Source of the DNA: Roseomonas sp.
GTDB taxonomy: Bacteria; Pseudomonadota; Alphaproteobacteria; Acetobacterales; Acetobacteraceae
Direction of reading: 5' to 3'
Length of the DNA stretch: 64,000 bases
Assembly (NCBI GenBank): GCA_020249285.1
Contig: JADCFX010000001.1
Span: forward strand, 87,100-151,099
Below the pieces are notes generated by a model that did no database searches, was not told where the DNA came from, and was given only the letters and a program-made list of their open reading frames with translations. The position numbers and the translations under genes are program-made. Below are positions 26,793 through 36,492 of the stretch, one piece after another (positions within the stretch are counted from its first letter, which is position 1; every line of letters begins with the position of its first letter).

Positions 26793-27917
26793 ATGCTAGA
26801 TGGAGCCCCCGGCCCCGCCGAAAGCCTCGCCCTATGGCGCATTGCCCAGACCGAGGGTATTGGCCCGATGGGCTTTCGCCGCCTGCTCGCCCGGCATGGC
26901 AGCGGGGCGGCGGCGCTGGAGGCTTTGCCCCGTCTTCTCGCCAATCGCGAAACCCCGGCGCGCATTCCAAGCGCGGATGACGCGCGGCGAGAAGCCGATG
27001 CCATGGCGAAGCTCGGCGCGCGTTTCATCTTTTGGGGCAGTTCTCACTACCCGCCCTTGCTCGCTTTACTCGCGGATGCGCCGGCGATGCTCGCGGTGCA
27101 GGGCGATGCCGCTTTGGTGGCGCAGGTGCCAAGCTTCGCCATTGTGGGTGCCCGCAATGCCTCGGCTGCCGGTTGGCGCATCGCGGAAGATATTGCTGAG
27201 GAATTGACCAAGGCGGGTGTGCTGGTGATCTCCGGCCTCGCGCGCGGCGTGGATGCGGCGGCGCATCAGGGCGCCTTGCGTGCCGGGCGGACGCTTGCCG
27301 TGCTGCCCGGGGGCTTGGATGTTGCCTATCCGCCGGAAAACGCCGCGCTTCAGGCGCGGATTGGCCGTGAAGGCGCTGTGGTCGCGGAACATGCGCTTGG
27401 CACCGCGCCGCTCGCGCGGCATTTCCCGAAGCGCAACCGGATCGTGGCCGGGCTTTCGCTTGGTGTGCTGGTGGTGGAAGCGGCTGAGCGATCAGGCACG
27501 CTGATCACCGCGCGCCTGGCCCTGGAAGCGGGGCGCGAGGTCTTCGCCATCCCCGGCAGCCCGCTTGATCCGCGCAGCCGCGGCGCCAATGACCTTATCC
27601 GCCAGGGTGCCCATCTGGTGGAAAGTGCCGCCGATGTGCTGGCGCATCTGCCCGAAGCGCCGAACGACACCCCGCTTTTTGCCTTGGCCCGCCAGCCGGA
27701 AATCCCGGTATCTGAGGATGTCCCACCGGAAGCTACCCCCGGCGAATATGGTCAACTCATTGATTTGATTGGAATGGCACCGATATCTGTTGACGATCTT
27801 CTCCGGCGCTGTCACCTCTCACCCCCCGCGCTCCAGGCGGCGCTTGCTGATCTGGAACTGGAAGGCCGGGTGGATATGCTGCCCGGCCATCGGGTAGCGC
27901 TATCCGGGCGAGGGTGA
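26793..27917 (+). CDS. dprA: DNA-processing protein DprA
   Basis: 374 residues. A short N-terminal helical region is followed by the Rossmann-like DNA-binding core (FAIVGARNASAAGWRIAED, VISGLARGVDAAAHQGAL, VEAAERSGTLITARLALE) and a C-terminal winged-helix DML1-like domain (~310-374). DprA loads RecA on incoming single-stranded DNA during transformation. It overlaps or abuts topA, a common genomic pairing. Confidence 0.95.
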   Translation: MLDGAPGPAESLALWRIAQTEGIGPMGFRRLLARHGSGAAALEALPRLLANRETPARIPSADDARREADAMAKLGARFIFWGSSHYPPLLALLADAPAMLAVQGDAALVAQVPSFAIVGARNASAAGWRIAEDIAEELTKAGVLVISGLARGVDAAAHQGALRAGRTLAVLPGGLDVAYPPENAALQARIGREGAVVAEHALGTAPLARHFPKRNRIVAGLSLGVLVVEAAERSGTLITARLALEAGREVFAIPGSPLDPRSRGANDLIRQGAHLVESAADVLAHLPEAPNDTPLFALARQPEIPVSEDVPPEATPGEYGQLIDLIGMAPISVDDLLRRCHLSPPALQAALADLELEGRVDMLPGHRVALSGRG

Positions 27918-27928
27918 ATCGGGAAAGC

Positions 27929-30691
27929 ATGAGCGACGTTGTCGTTGTGGAATCGCCGGCCAAGGCGAAGACGATTGAAAAATATCTGGGCCGGGATTTC
28001 ACGGTATTGGCCTCCTATGGCCATGTCCGCGATCTGGAAGAAAAGGATGGCGCGGTCCTGCCGGATCAGGATTTCGCCATGCTCTGGGGCAAGGACCCGC
28101 GCGGCGAACAGCAAGTGGGCCGCATTGCGGCTGCGCTGAAGGGCGCCAAGCGATTGTTTCTGGCAACCGACCCGGACCGTGAAGGGGAAGCGATTTCCTG
28201 GCATGTGAAGGATATGCTGGCCGAGCGCGGGGCGCTGAAGGGCAAGCATGTTCAGCGCATCACCTTCAATGAAATCACCAAGCGCGCCGTACAATATGCG
28301 GTGGCGCATCCGCGCGATTTGGATCAGCCGCTGATCGAAGCCTATCTGGCGCGGCGCGCGCTGGATTATCTGGTGGGCTATACGCTTTCGCCGGTGCTGT
28401 GGCGGAAGCTGCCTGGTTCGCGTTCTGCGGGGCGTGTGCAATCGGTGGCGCTGCGCCTGATTTGCGAACGCGAAGCGGAAATCGAAGCCTTTCGTGCGCG
28501 CGAATATTGGTCCATTGAAGGCCGCTTCACCACGGCGGCGGGCGCGCCTTTCACCGCGCGGCTCACGCATCTTGAAGGCCGCAAGCTGGAACAATTCGAC
28601 CTGCCGGATGAAGCGTCGGCACTGCGCGCAAAGACGCTGGCCGAAGGTGGCAGCTATAGCGTGGCGTCGGTCGAAAAGCGCCGCGTGCGGCGGAACCCTC
28701 CGCCGCCCTTCATGACCTCCACACTGCAGATGGAAGCATCGCGCAAGCTTGGCATGGGCGCGCAGCAAACCATGCGCACGGCGCAGGCTTTGTATGAGGC
28801 CGGCCACATTACCTATATGCGGACGGATGGCGTGACCATGGCGCGCGAAGCCATCGCCGCCATTCGTGATCACGTGAAAAGCGCCTTCGGGCCGAATTAC
28901 ATGCCCGCCGCGCCGCGCGAATATGCCTCCAAGGCGAAGAACGCGCAGGAAGCGCATGAAGCGATTCGCCCGACGGACGTAACGCGCAGCCCCGAGACGA
29001 TGGGCGGCGAATTGGAAGGCGCTCAGGCCAGGCTTTATGATTTGATCTGGAAGCGCGCGGTCGCGTCACAAATGGCGTCCGCCGAGATGGATCAAACGGC
29101 GGTGGATATCGCCGCCAAGGATGCCCGCGCGCAATTCCGCGCGACCGGTTCCGTGATTGCCTTTGACGGTTTCCTGAAGCTGTATCGCGAAGATGAGGAT
29201 GATCGCGCGGCAGATGCACGCGCCGGCATCGCGCCCGGCAGCGCACCCGCCGAAGATGATGAAAGCCGTATCCTGCCGCCGATGCGGGAGAAGGAAGCGC
29301 TGAAGCACGGCGACATCGCCGCAAGCCAGCATTTCACCCAGCCGCCACCGCGTTATTCCGAAGCGTCATTGGTGAAGCGGCTGGAAGAACTCGGCATTGG
29401 CCGGCCTTCCACCTATGCGTCCATCCTGCAACGCTTGCAGGATTTGAAATATGTCACGCTCGAAAAACGGCGTTTTATTGCGCAGGATCTGGGGCGCATG
29501 GTCACCACCTTCCTGGTGCGATTTTTCGAGAAATACGTGGATACTGGCTTCACCTCCGCCATGGAGGAAAAGCTCGATGAAATCTCCGGTGGTCGTGCCG
29601 AATGGCGCGCGGTGATGCATGTTTTCTGGGATGAATTCTCCCGCGCGGTGGAAGCGACCAAGGATCTGAAAGTGCGCGATGTGATTGACGCGCTGGATGA
29701 GGATTTGGGGCCGCATATCTTCCCCGCGCGCGGCGATGGCACGGACCCGCGTGTGTGCCCAACTTGCGCTGCGGGCAGGCTGGGGCTGCGGCTCGGGCGC
29801 GGTGGCGCCTTTATCGGGTGCTCCAACTACCCTGAATGCCGTTACACGCGCCCCTTCGGCGTGGGCTCAGCCGATGGCGAAGGTGCCAGCGCAGATCGCG
29901 AATTGGGCAAGGACCCTGCAACGGGCCAGGCGGTCACGATGCGGCGCGGGCCTTACGGCGTTTATGTGCAGCTTGGTGAGCCTGGTACCGATGCCAAAGG
30001 CAAGCCCACCAAGCCGCGCCGCGCGAGCCTGGCTGCCGGGCAGAACCCGGATGGCATGACGCTGGAAGCGGCCCTCGGCTTGCTCTCCCTGCCGCGCGTG
30101 ATTGGGATTGATCCTGAAAGCCAGGAGGAAATCACGGCGGGGCTTGGCCGTTTCGGCGCCTATGTTCGCTGTGGCAGCATCTTCAAATCCTTGGACAAGG
30201 ATGATGATGTGCTGACGGTTGGCCTCAATCGCGCCATTGCCCTTCTGGCTGATGCGCGGTCGCGCATCCGTGAATTGGGCGCTCACCCCAAGGACGGGGA
30301 GATGGTGGTGGTGCGCAAAGGCCGCTTTGGGCCTTACGCGCAGCATGGGCGGACCGTGGCCAATCTGCCGCGGGATCTGGCGATGGAAGACGCAGAGCTT
30401 GCCGATATGGTCACGCTACTTGCCGAAAAGGGCAAGGAGATGAAGGCGCGCGGTGCCGCAGCCCGCAAGGGTGCCAAGGGTGGTGCGCGCAAGGCTGCGG
30501 CCAGCGCGGCGCCGACCAAGCCCGTAGCCAAGGCAAAACCTGCTGCCAAGGCCAAGGCCGCCCCGGTGAAAGCCAAGCCCGCCGCGAAGCCAAAAGCCGC
30601 CACCGCCGCCAAGCCGAAGGCCGCGCCCGCCAAGGCCAAGCCTGCGGCCAAAGCCAAAGCCAAGCCCACCGCCCGCAAGAGCAGCCGCTGA
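27929..30691 (+). CDS. topA: DNA topoisomerase I
   Basis: 920 residues from the ATG of MSDVVVVESPAKAKTIEKYL; a GTG 15 bp upstream overlapping the dprA stop is possible. Order: Toprim domain, type IA core with the catalytic Tyr in GHITYMRTDGVTM, a CPTC...C zinc ribbon at ~610-640 (RVCPTCAAGRLG, GCSNYPECRYTRPFG), topoisomerase C-terminal repeats, and a ~75-residue Lys/Ala/Pro tail of AKPAAKAK-type repeats. It relaxes negative supercoils. The basic tail is expected to bind DNA nonspecifically. Confidence 0.97.
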   Translation: MSDVVVVESPAKAKTIEKYLGRDFTVLASYGHVRDLEEKDGAVLPDQDFAMLWGKDPRGEQQVGRIAAALKGAKRLFLATDPDREGEAISWHVKDMLAERGALKGKHVQRITFNEITKRAVQYAVAHPRDLDQPLIEAYLARRALDYLVGYTLSPVLWRKLPGSRSAGRVQSVALRLICEREAEIEAFRAREYWSIEGRFTTAAGAPFTARLTHLEGRKLEQFDLPDEASALRAKTLAEGGSYSVASVEKRRVRRNPPPPFMTSTLQMEASRKLGMGAQQTMRTAQALYEAGHITYMRTDGVTMAREAIAAIRDHVKSAFGPNYMPAAPREYASKAKNAQEAHEAIRPTDVTRSPETMGGELEGAQARLYDLIWKRAVASQMASAEMDQTAVDIAAKDARAQFRATGSVIAFDGFLKLYREDEDDRAADARAGIAPGSAPAEDDESRILPPMREKEALKHGDIAASQHFTQPPPRYSEASLVKRLEELGIGRPSTYASILQRLQDLKYVTLEKRRFIAQDLGRMVTTFLVRFFEKYVDTGFTSAMEEKLDEISGGRAEWRAVMHVFWDEFSRAVEATKDLKVRDVIDALDEDLGPHIFPARGDGTDPRVCPTCAAGRLGLRLGRGGAFIGCSNYPECRYTRPFGVGSADGEGASADRELGKDPATGQAVTMRRGPYGVYVQLGEPGTDAKGKPTKPRRASLAAGQNPDGMTLEAALGLLSLPRVIGIDPESQEEITAGLGRFGAYVRCGSIFKSLDKDDDVLTVGLNRAIALLADARSRIRELGAHPKDGEMVVVRKGRFGPYAQHGRTVANLPRDLAMEDAELADMVTLLAEKGKEMKARGAAARKGAKGGARKAAASAAPTKPVAKAKPAAKAKAAPVKAKPAAKPKAATAAKPKAAPAKAKPAAKAKAKPTARKSSR

Positions 30692-30692
30692 C

Positions 30693-32957
30693 ATGCCCCG
30701 CCGCGGCCCGCCGGTGAAAGGCCATAAGGCCCGATCCCGCGCCGCTTCCGGCCCGGCGGCGAGTGCCAAACGTCGCGGCACGGCGCTCCAAGCTGCTGCG
30801 ACGGCAGGCGAGCTTCCTTCCAAGGCCGCGCTGCGCGGGTTTCTCGCGGAAGCTAAGGGCCGTGTGACGAAATCCGAAATCGCCCGCGCTTTTGGGCTGA
30901 GTACGGATCAGCGCCCGGCACTCCGCCACATGATGCGCGAATTGGCCGAAGAAGGCGGCGCAAGCCCTGCCGGCAAACGCGCCATCATCGCGCCAGGCCG
31001 GCTGCCCGATATGGCGCCGGTGGAGGTGACCGGCACAGACCCGGATGGCGACCCCATCGCGCGCCCGCTGCAATGGCAGGGCGAGGGCCGCCCGCCCATC
31101 ATCTATATGCGCCCGGAAGGCAAAGGCCGCCCGGCGCTGGCGGTTGGCGAACGCGTACTCGCACGCCTCAAGCCCATCGGTGCCGGTAAATATGAAGGCC
31201 GCACTTTCAAGCGCATCGCGGGCGGCGCTCCGGCACGGATCCTGGGCGTTTATGAGGAAGGGCGGATCATCCCAACCGATCGGCGCCAGAAGGGCGAATG
31301 GATGGTCCCGCCCGGTGAAGCGGGCGGCGCCAAGCCGGGCGATATTGTGCTGGCGGAACCCTTGCCCGCCACGCGGCATTTCGGCCCCAAGCCCGCGCGG
31401 ATTATTGAAAGCCTGGGCGTCATGGGCGAACCACGCTCGGTCTCACTCATCTGCATCCATGCACATGGCATCCCCGATGTCTTTCCTGCCGAGGCGGTCC
31501 ACCAAGCCGAAGGGGCGAAGGGTGTGACCGCGCGCGGGCGCGTTGATTTGCGCGACCTGCCCTTGGTGACAATTGATGGCGATGATGCGCGTGATTTCGA
31601 TGATGCCGTGCATGCCGAAGCCGATGGCGCCGGCTGGAAGGTCACGGTCGCCATCGCCGATGTCGCGCATTATGTCGGCCCTGACAGCCATCTGGACCGC
31701 GAAGCCTGGGCGCGCGGCAATTCGGTTTATTTCCCCGATCGCGTTGTGCCCATGCTGCCGGAGGCGCTTTCCAATGGTTGGTGCAGCCTGCGCCCACGCG
31801 AAGATCGTGGCTGCCTTTTCGTGGAAATGCGCTTTGATGGCGCGGGGCGAAAGACCGGGCATCGCTTCGGGCGCGGCATCATGCGTTCCGCCGCGCGGCT
31901 GACTTACGAACAGGCGCAAGCGAGTTTCGAAGCGGGCGAGGAGCCGGAAGGATTGGCGCCCGGCCATATGGCGAGCCTTTACGGCGCCTTCCGCGCCCTG
32001 CTGGCCGCACGCGAAGCACGCGGTACGCTTGATTTGAACCTGCCGGAACGCCGCGTATTGCTGGATGACAAAGGGCGCGTCAGCGCGGTGGTGCCGCGCG
32101 CGCGACTCGATTCCCATCGGCTGATCGAAGAATTCATGGTCGCCGCCAATGTTTGCGCGGCGGAGGAACTCGAACGCCTGATCCAGCCCTGCATGTACCG
32201 GGTGCATGACCGGCCTTCGGATTTGAAGTTGGAAGGGCTTAGGCAATTCCTGCGCAGCATGGAATTGTCTCTCCCGCCCGGGGATCGGCTGCATCCGCGT
32301 GATTTCGCGGCGCTGCTCGCTGAAGTTAAGGAAAGCCCGCATGAACGGCTGGTGCATGAAACCGTGTTGCGGAGCCAATCCCAGGCTGCTTATGCGCCGG
32401 ATAATCTCGGGCATTTCGGCTTGGCCTTGGCGCGTTATGCGCATTTCACCTCTCCCATTCGGCGCTATGCGGATTTGCTCGTGCATCGCGCGCTGATCCG
32501 CGGCTTGAAGCTTGGCAGCGATGGGCTTGCGGAAGTGGAAGCGGCGCGGTTTCTGGAAACCGGCGAACACATCACCGCAACCGAACGCCGCGCGGCGGCG
32601 GCGGAACGCGATGCGGTTGATCGCTACCTTGCGGCATATATGTCAGAGCGCGTGGGAAATTTATTCGCCGCGCGCATTTCAGGGGTGACACGCTTCGGAC
32701 TGTTTGTCACTTTGGAGGAGAATGGCGCGAGCGGCATCGTACCGCTTGGCTCATTGCCGGATGATAGATGGGATCAGGACGAAGCCACGCAACGCCTGGC
32801 TGGTCGCAGGACAGGTCTGACCTTCACGCTGGGTCAGTCCGTGGAAGTGCGCCTGAAGGAAGCGACCGCGCGCACGGGCGGGATGGTATTTCACATCATG
32901 CAGGGCATTCCCCAACGCACGGGCCGGCAGGCGCCGCCGCGGCGTGGACGGCGCTGA
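30693..32957 (+). CDS. rnr: Ribonuclease R
   Basis: 754 residues, starting 2 bp after the topA stop. A basic N-terminus and winged-helix region (TKSEIARAFGLSTDQRPALR) precede cold-shock domains, the RNB catalytic domain with DGDDARDFDDAVHAE (the Asp cluster that binds Mg2+) at ~295, and a C-terminal S1 domain (ISGVTRFGLFVTLEENGASG). It degrades structured RNA 3' to 5'. The topA-rnr-protease order is compact and probably one transcript. Confidence 0.95.
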   Translation: MPRRGPPVKGHKARSRAASGPAASAKRRGTALQAAATAGELPSKAALRGFLAEAKGRVTKSEIARAFGLSTDQRPALRHMMRELAEEGGASPAGKRAIIAPGRLPDMAPVEVTGTDPDGDPIARPLQWQGEGRPPIIYMRPEGKGRPALAVGERVLARLKPIGAGKYEGRTFKRIAGGAPARILGVYEEGRIIPTDRRQKGEWMVPPGEAGGAKPGDIVLAEPLPATRHFGPKPARIIESLGVMGEPRSVSLICIHAHGIPDVFPAEAVHQAEGAKGVTARGRVDLRDLPLVTIDGDDARDFDDAVHAEADGAGWKVTVAIADVAHYVGPDSHLDREAWARGNSVYFPDRVVPMLPEALSNGWCSLRPREDRGCLFVEMRFDGAGRKTGHRFGRGIMRSAARLTYEQAQASFEAGEEPEGLAPGHMASLYGAFRALLAAREARGTLDLNLPERRVLLDDKGRVSAVVPRARLDSHRLIEEFMVAANVCAAEELERLIQPCMYRVHDRPSDLKLEGLRQFLRSMELSLPPGDRLHPRDFAALLAEVKESPHERLVHETVLRSQSQAAYAPDNLGHFGLALARYAHFTSPIRRYADLLVHRALIRGLKLGSDGLAEVEAARFLETGEHITATERRAAAAERDAVDRYLAAYMSERVGNLFAARISGVTRFGLFVTLEENGASGIVPLGSLPDDRWDQDEATQRLAGRRTGLTFTLGQSVEVRLKEATARTGGMVFHIMQGIPQRTGRQAPPRRGRR

Positions 32958-34528
32958 GCCAGCGCGCGCGGCTGATCCTTTCCGCGTTATTGGTTGTGCT
33001 GGCGTGTCTTTCCGCCGTGCCGGTTGGCGTGGCGCTGGCCCAGGATGTGCCGCGTGCTGGCGCGCATGAAGCCATCCCTGCCTTCCCACTAGAGGAAATG
33101 CGCCAGGTTTTCTCTGCCGGCTTTGCCGCCATTCTGGATAGGCATATGGAACGCGCGCTGCCGAGTGATTTGATCACCTGGGGCCTCGCTGGATTTACCG
33201 CTACCGATGCCGGGCTCAGGGTTGAACGGCAGGGCCGGGAATTGCGCCTGATGCGCGGGCGCCGGGCCGTGTTCAGCCGTTCCATGCCGAGCGATTCGCT
33301 TCGCGGCGCGCCAGAGGCGATTGGCATGACTGCGGCTGAGTCGCTATTGCATTTTCAGGAAGCCGCCTGGGCCGCATCACCCGCCATTCGGGACACGAAG
33401 CGCGATGCGCTGCTGCGTGCGAGCTTCAACGCCATTTTCGGCCATCTTGACCCCTTCAGCCGCTATGTGACGCCCGAAGAAGCGCAGCTTGCGCGCGAGA
33501 GGCGCCTTGGCCAGGGCAGTGTCGGGCTACGCCTTATGGTGCAGCGCGGCCAGGTGCTGGTGGCGGCGGTGACCCCGAATAGTCCGGCGGCAGGTGCTGG
33601 CATTCGTGTGGGTGACCGGCTGGTGATGGTGGATGACGAAATGGTCTTCGCCAATGACCTGCCCGGCGCGGAGCTGTTGATGGAAGGGGCGGCGGAGACG
33701 GAAGTGGTTCTGGTGACGCAGCGCGCCGGGCGAAGGCGGAGCACGACACTGCGCCGCGTCGCCCAGCGCGTGGAGACGGTAACAGCTGAAACCCGCGATG
33801 GTGTGCTGCATCTGCGCATCTCGGGCTTCACCGCGCTGACCTCTGCCCAGGTGACGGGCTTTGTGGAGGCTGCCTTTGCGGGCGCCAATCCGCCGCGCGG
33901 CTTGGTGTTGGATTTGCGCGGCAATCGCGGCGGCATCCTGACCCAGGCGGTTGCGGTTGCGGATATTTTCCTCGTTGGCGGGGAGATTGTGGGCACCGCC
34001 GGGCGCCATCCGGAGGCCAATCGGCGCTACGGCGCATCGGATAGTGACCTGGCGCAAGGGCGGCCCATTGTGGTGATGGTGGATGGACGCACCGCCTCGG
34101 CGGCGGAGATTCTGGCCGCGGCCTTGGCGGAACGCGGCCGTGCAGCCGTGCTGGGCACCGGCACCCAGGGCAAGGGCTTGGTCCAAATCCTGCTGCCCTT
34201 GCCAAATGGCGGCGAATTGCAGCTGAGCTGGTCCCGCATTGTCATGCCCTCTGGCTGGCCCTTACAGGGGGCGGGGTTATTGCCGGCGCTCTGCACCGCA
34301 GGTGGTGCTGAGGCAGCGGCGGGGGCGCTGGTGGCGCTGCGTGCGGGGCAGCAGCCCATGGGCGCGTTCCTGGCGCGGCTCCGCGCGCTGCGCCCGCCGG
34401 TCGCGGCGCTGGACGCAGAAGCTCTGCGCGAAACCTGCCCTGGGCCGGATGGGGTGGAGCGGGAAGCGGATCTCGCCCAGGCATTGGTGACGGACACAAC
34501 AGCCTATCAGGCGGCTTTGATGCGGTGA
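32954..34528 (+). CDS. Secreted S41-family C-terminal processing protease (CtpA-like)
   Basis: About 524 residues. The start is uncertain: no ATG or GTG lies between the rnr body and the signal peptide. A CTG at 32954 gives LSQRARLILSALLVVLACL, a good signal peptide, and overlaps the rnr stop by 4 bp; TTG 32990 or GTG 32996 are alternatives. Domains: a ~140-residue N-terminal region, PDZ (VLVAAVTPNSPAAGAGIRVG), and the S41 core with catalytic Ser in DGRTASAAEILAAAL and Lys in GTGTQGKGLVQ. It should cleave periplasmic protein C-termini. Confidence 0.85.
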   Translation: MSQRARLILSALLVVLACLSAVPVGVALAQDVPRAGAHEAIPAFPLEEMRQVFSAGFAAILDRHMERALPSDLITWGLAGFTATDAGLRVERQGRELRLMRGRRAVFSRSMPSDSLRGAPEAIGMTAAESLLHFQEAAWAASPAIRDTKRDALLRASFNAIFGHLDPFSRYVTPEEAQLARERRLGQGSVGLRLMVQRGQVLVAAVTPNSPAAGAGIRVGDRLVMVDDEMVFANDLPGAELLMEGAAETEVVLVTQRAGRRRSTTLRRVAQRVETVTAETRDGVLHLRISGFTALTSAQVTGFVEAAFAGANPPRGLVLDLRGNRGGILTQAVAVADIFLVGGEIVGTAGRHPEANRRYGASDSDLAQGRPIVVMVDGRTASAAEILAAALAERGRAAVLGTGTQGKGLVQILLPLPNGGELQLSWSRIVMPSGWPLQGAGLLPALCTAGGAEAAAGALVALRAGQQPMGAFLARLRALRPPVAALDAEALRETCPGPDGVEREADLAQALVTDTTAYQAALMR

Positions 34529-34553
34529 AGCAGCGGTAGGCTTGCTTTTCCAC

Positions 34554-34581
34554 TTGACGAAAACGCCGGCATGCTTAGGAA
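34554..34581 (+). promoter_or_regulatory. Candidate sigma-70 promoter of rpmG
   Basis: TTGACG at 34554-34559, a 16-bp spacer and TAGGAA at 34576-34581, 52 bp upstream of the rpmG ATG. The -35 is good and the -10 weak. Confidence 0.5.
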
Positions 34582-34632
34582 AGGTCCAACGAAACCTCCG
34601 GCCGAGCGGCCGGCGGTCTGGAGCTTTTGACC

Positions 34633-34800
34633 ATGGCCAAATCGAATACCATCCTCATTCGCCTCGTGAGCAGCGCGGAGACGGGCTATTTCTACGTGAC
34701 AAAGAAGAACACGCGGAACATGACCGGCAAGATGGAAAAAAAGAAGTATGATCCGGTGGCGCGCAAGCACGTTGTCTTCCGCGAAGCTAAGATCAAATAA
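34633..34800 (+). CDS. rpmG: 50S ribosomal protein L33
   Basis: 55 residues: [18 protein letters not shown], then the L33 signatures YVTKKNTRN and [14 protein letters not shown], ending REAKIK. This is the zinc-free (Cys-lacking) L33 type common in alphaproteobacteria. Length is exact for the family. It has its own candidate promoter and a strong terminator 40 bp downstream, so it is monocistronic. Confidence 0.97.
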   Translation: MAKSNTILIRLVSSAETGYFYVTKKNTRNMTGKMEKKKYDPVARKHVVFREAKIK

Positions 34801-34839
34801 TGCTGCGCGCCGCATAGGCGCTGCGATGATGATTGCGCC

Positions 34840-34865
34840 AAGGGCGGGTTTTCCCGCCCTTTTTG
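34840..34865 (+). terminator. Intrinsic terminator of rpmG
   Basis: Stem AGGGCGGG/CCCGCCCT with a TTTT loop at 34841-34860, followed by a run of five T (34860-34864). It is 40 bp past the rpmG stop. Confidence 0.92.
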
Positions 34866-34929
34866 CGTTGCTGCGCCAGCATCCGGTGCGCCAAGGTTAC
34901 TTGCTGACGCGGGGACGCCCCACGCATAA

Positions 34930-36303
34930 CTACACGGGGCGCCAATCCACCTCAGTCGCGGCTTCCACGCAGTTTCGCCCCGAAGCCTTGGCGCGATACA
35001 TTGCAGAATCAGCCGCAGCGATCAGCGACTCGGCTTCCATATGGCTCGATGATAACGCGCTGCCGATACTAACCGTGACGGGCAGCTTGGCCTGGCCCAG
35101 GTCAATCGGGCGGTCAGCGATGGCGGAGCGAAGCCTTTCGGCGATCACCGCCGTCTCCTCCGCCCCCGCGCCCGACATCACCACCAGGAATTCCTCACCG
35201 CCATAGCGCGCAACAATATCGGAAGCGCGCACATGCTCACGCAACCGCGCCGCCACTTCGCGCAAAGCCGCATCGCCCGCTGCATGGCCGTAATAATCAT
35301 TGAGCGGCTTGAAGCGGTCCACATCAATCATCAGCACGCCGCTGGCGGTGCCGGCACGCAGCAGGGATTCCAGATGGCGAAACACGTAACGGCGATTGCG
35401 CAGCCCGGTCAGCCCATCCGTGACCGCCAATTCAAGCGACCGGTCAAATTCCGCCCGCAAGCGTAGCTGATAACGCCGGCGCCGTACCTGGTTGCGCACC
35501 CGCGCGCGCAATTCTTCCTCATTGATTGGGCGCAGTACGTGATCGGAAGCACCCAATTCAAAGGCGCGCAGCACCAAGTCGCGTTGTTCCTCATCCGCGA
35601 TCAGCATCAGCGGCAGGTCGCGCGTTTCCGCCTCAGCCCGGAGGCGAGAGGCAAGCCTCAGCGGATCACCTTCCCGCATGGGGAGCGAGGTCAGGACCAG
35701 ATCATAATGCGACTGCGGGTCCTGTAGCTTGGCCCAGACCAATTTCTCGTCGCGGCATTGCTCAAGCGCCATGCCATCGGCGGCCAGGGCGGTGGAAAGC
35801 GCCGCGGCCTCAGCCCCATTATCGGAGAGCAACAGGACTTTCGCGCCCTCAAAATCCTCGGGCGGCGCGCTTGGGGGTTCAAAACCCAGATCGCGCACTG
35901 TCTCAGCACGTAGCCGCCAGGCATCCAGCACCTGCTTGACGCGTAACAGGGCGCGGAGCCGGGCGAAAAGGGTCGCCTGATCCACCGGCTTGACCAGGAA
36001 ATCATCTGCGCCAGCATCAAGCCCGCGCACGCGTTCGCTTTGGTCATTGAGCGAGGTGACCATGACCACCGGGATATGCGCCGTGATCGGCTGTGCCTTC
36101 AGGCGGCGGCAGGCTTCAAAGCCATCCATCACCGGCATGAGCACATCCAGTAGGATGATATCGGGCGACCAGCGCTGTGCGAGCGTGATGGCCTCAGCGC
36201 CCGAAGCCACGCCGACAACCTCAAAATACTCATCCTGCAACCGGGCTTCGAGCAGCTTCCGATTGGGCAGGCTGTCATCCACCACCAGGACCCGCGCTGT
36301 CAT
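34930..36303 (-). CDS. pleD: PleD-type response regulator diguanylate cyclase (REC-REC-GGDEF)
   Basis: 457 residues. REC1 has the acidic pair at D9/D10 and phosphoacceptor D53 (DIILLDVLMP). REC2 (~150-270) is degenerate, with TSLP where the acceptor Asp should be. The GGDEF domain reads RYGGEEF at ~366-372 and keeps the inhibitory I-site RASD at 359-362. These positions coincide with those of Caulobacter PleD. On phosphorylation it should dimerise and make cyclic di-GMP. No kinase is adjacent. An inverted repeat lies 47-74 bp upstream of the start. Confidence 0.95.
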   Translation of the reverse strand: MTARVLVVDDSLPNRKLLEARLQDEYFEVVGVASGAEAITLAQRWSPDIILLDVLMPVMDGFEACRRLKAQPITAHIPVVMVTSLNDQSERVRGLDAGADDFLVKPVDQATLFARLRALLRVKQVLDAWRLRAETVRDLGFEPPSAPPEDFEGAKVLLLSDNGAEAAALSTALAADGMALEQCRDEKLVWAKLQDPQSHYDLVLTSLPMREGDPLRLASRLRAEAETRDLPLMLIADEEQRDLVLRAFELGASDHVLRPINEEELRARVRNQVRRRRYQLRLRAEFDRSLELAVTDGLTGLRNRRYVFRHLESLLRAGTASGVLMIDVDRFKPLNDYYGHAAGDAALREVAARLREHVRASDIVARYGGEEFLVVMSGAGAEETAVIAERLRSAIADRPIDLGQAKLPVTVSIGSALSSSHMEAESLIAAADSAMYRAKASGRNCVEAATEVDWRPV

Positions 36304-36349
36304 GCCGGGGTGATCCTATGGAGCAAGGCGTCAGGCAATGCCAAATGCA

Positions 36350-36377
36350 CCATTTCCATTGAAATGAATGGAAATGG
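36350..36377. promoter_or_regulatory. Perfect inverted repeat upstream of pleD (candidate operator)
   Basis: Arms CCATTTCCATT and AATGGAAATGG around a 6-nt spacer GAAATG, 47-74 bp upstream of the pleD ATG. The sequence is AT-rich in a GC-rich setting. The inner CATTTC/GAAATG can form an alternative pairing. Confidence 0.6.
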
Positions 36378-36492
36378 CGATAGGGCGCCGTTAAGGTGAT
36401 GGCGGATGGGGCAATAAATTCTTCCCATGCGGGAAATATGTCCTCAAGTTACGCGGATAGATAGAGCTTTCCAGCGTTTCTACCCGCTCATT

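Noticed and set aside
30460..30691. Lys/Ala/Pro repeats at the topA 3' end as a separate repeat element
   Set aside because: They are in-frame codon repeats of a basic tail that is common in alphaproteobacterial TopA.
34930..36303. Second receiver domain of PleD as an active phosphoacceptor
   Set aside because: The acceptor Asp is absent (TSLP), as in known PleD, where REC2 is a dimerisation adaptor.
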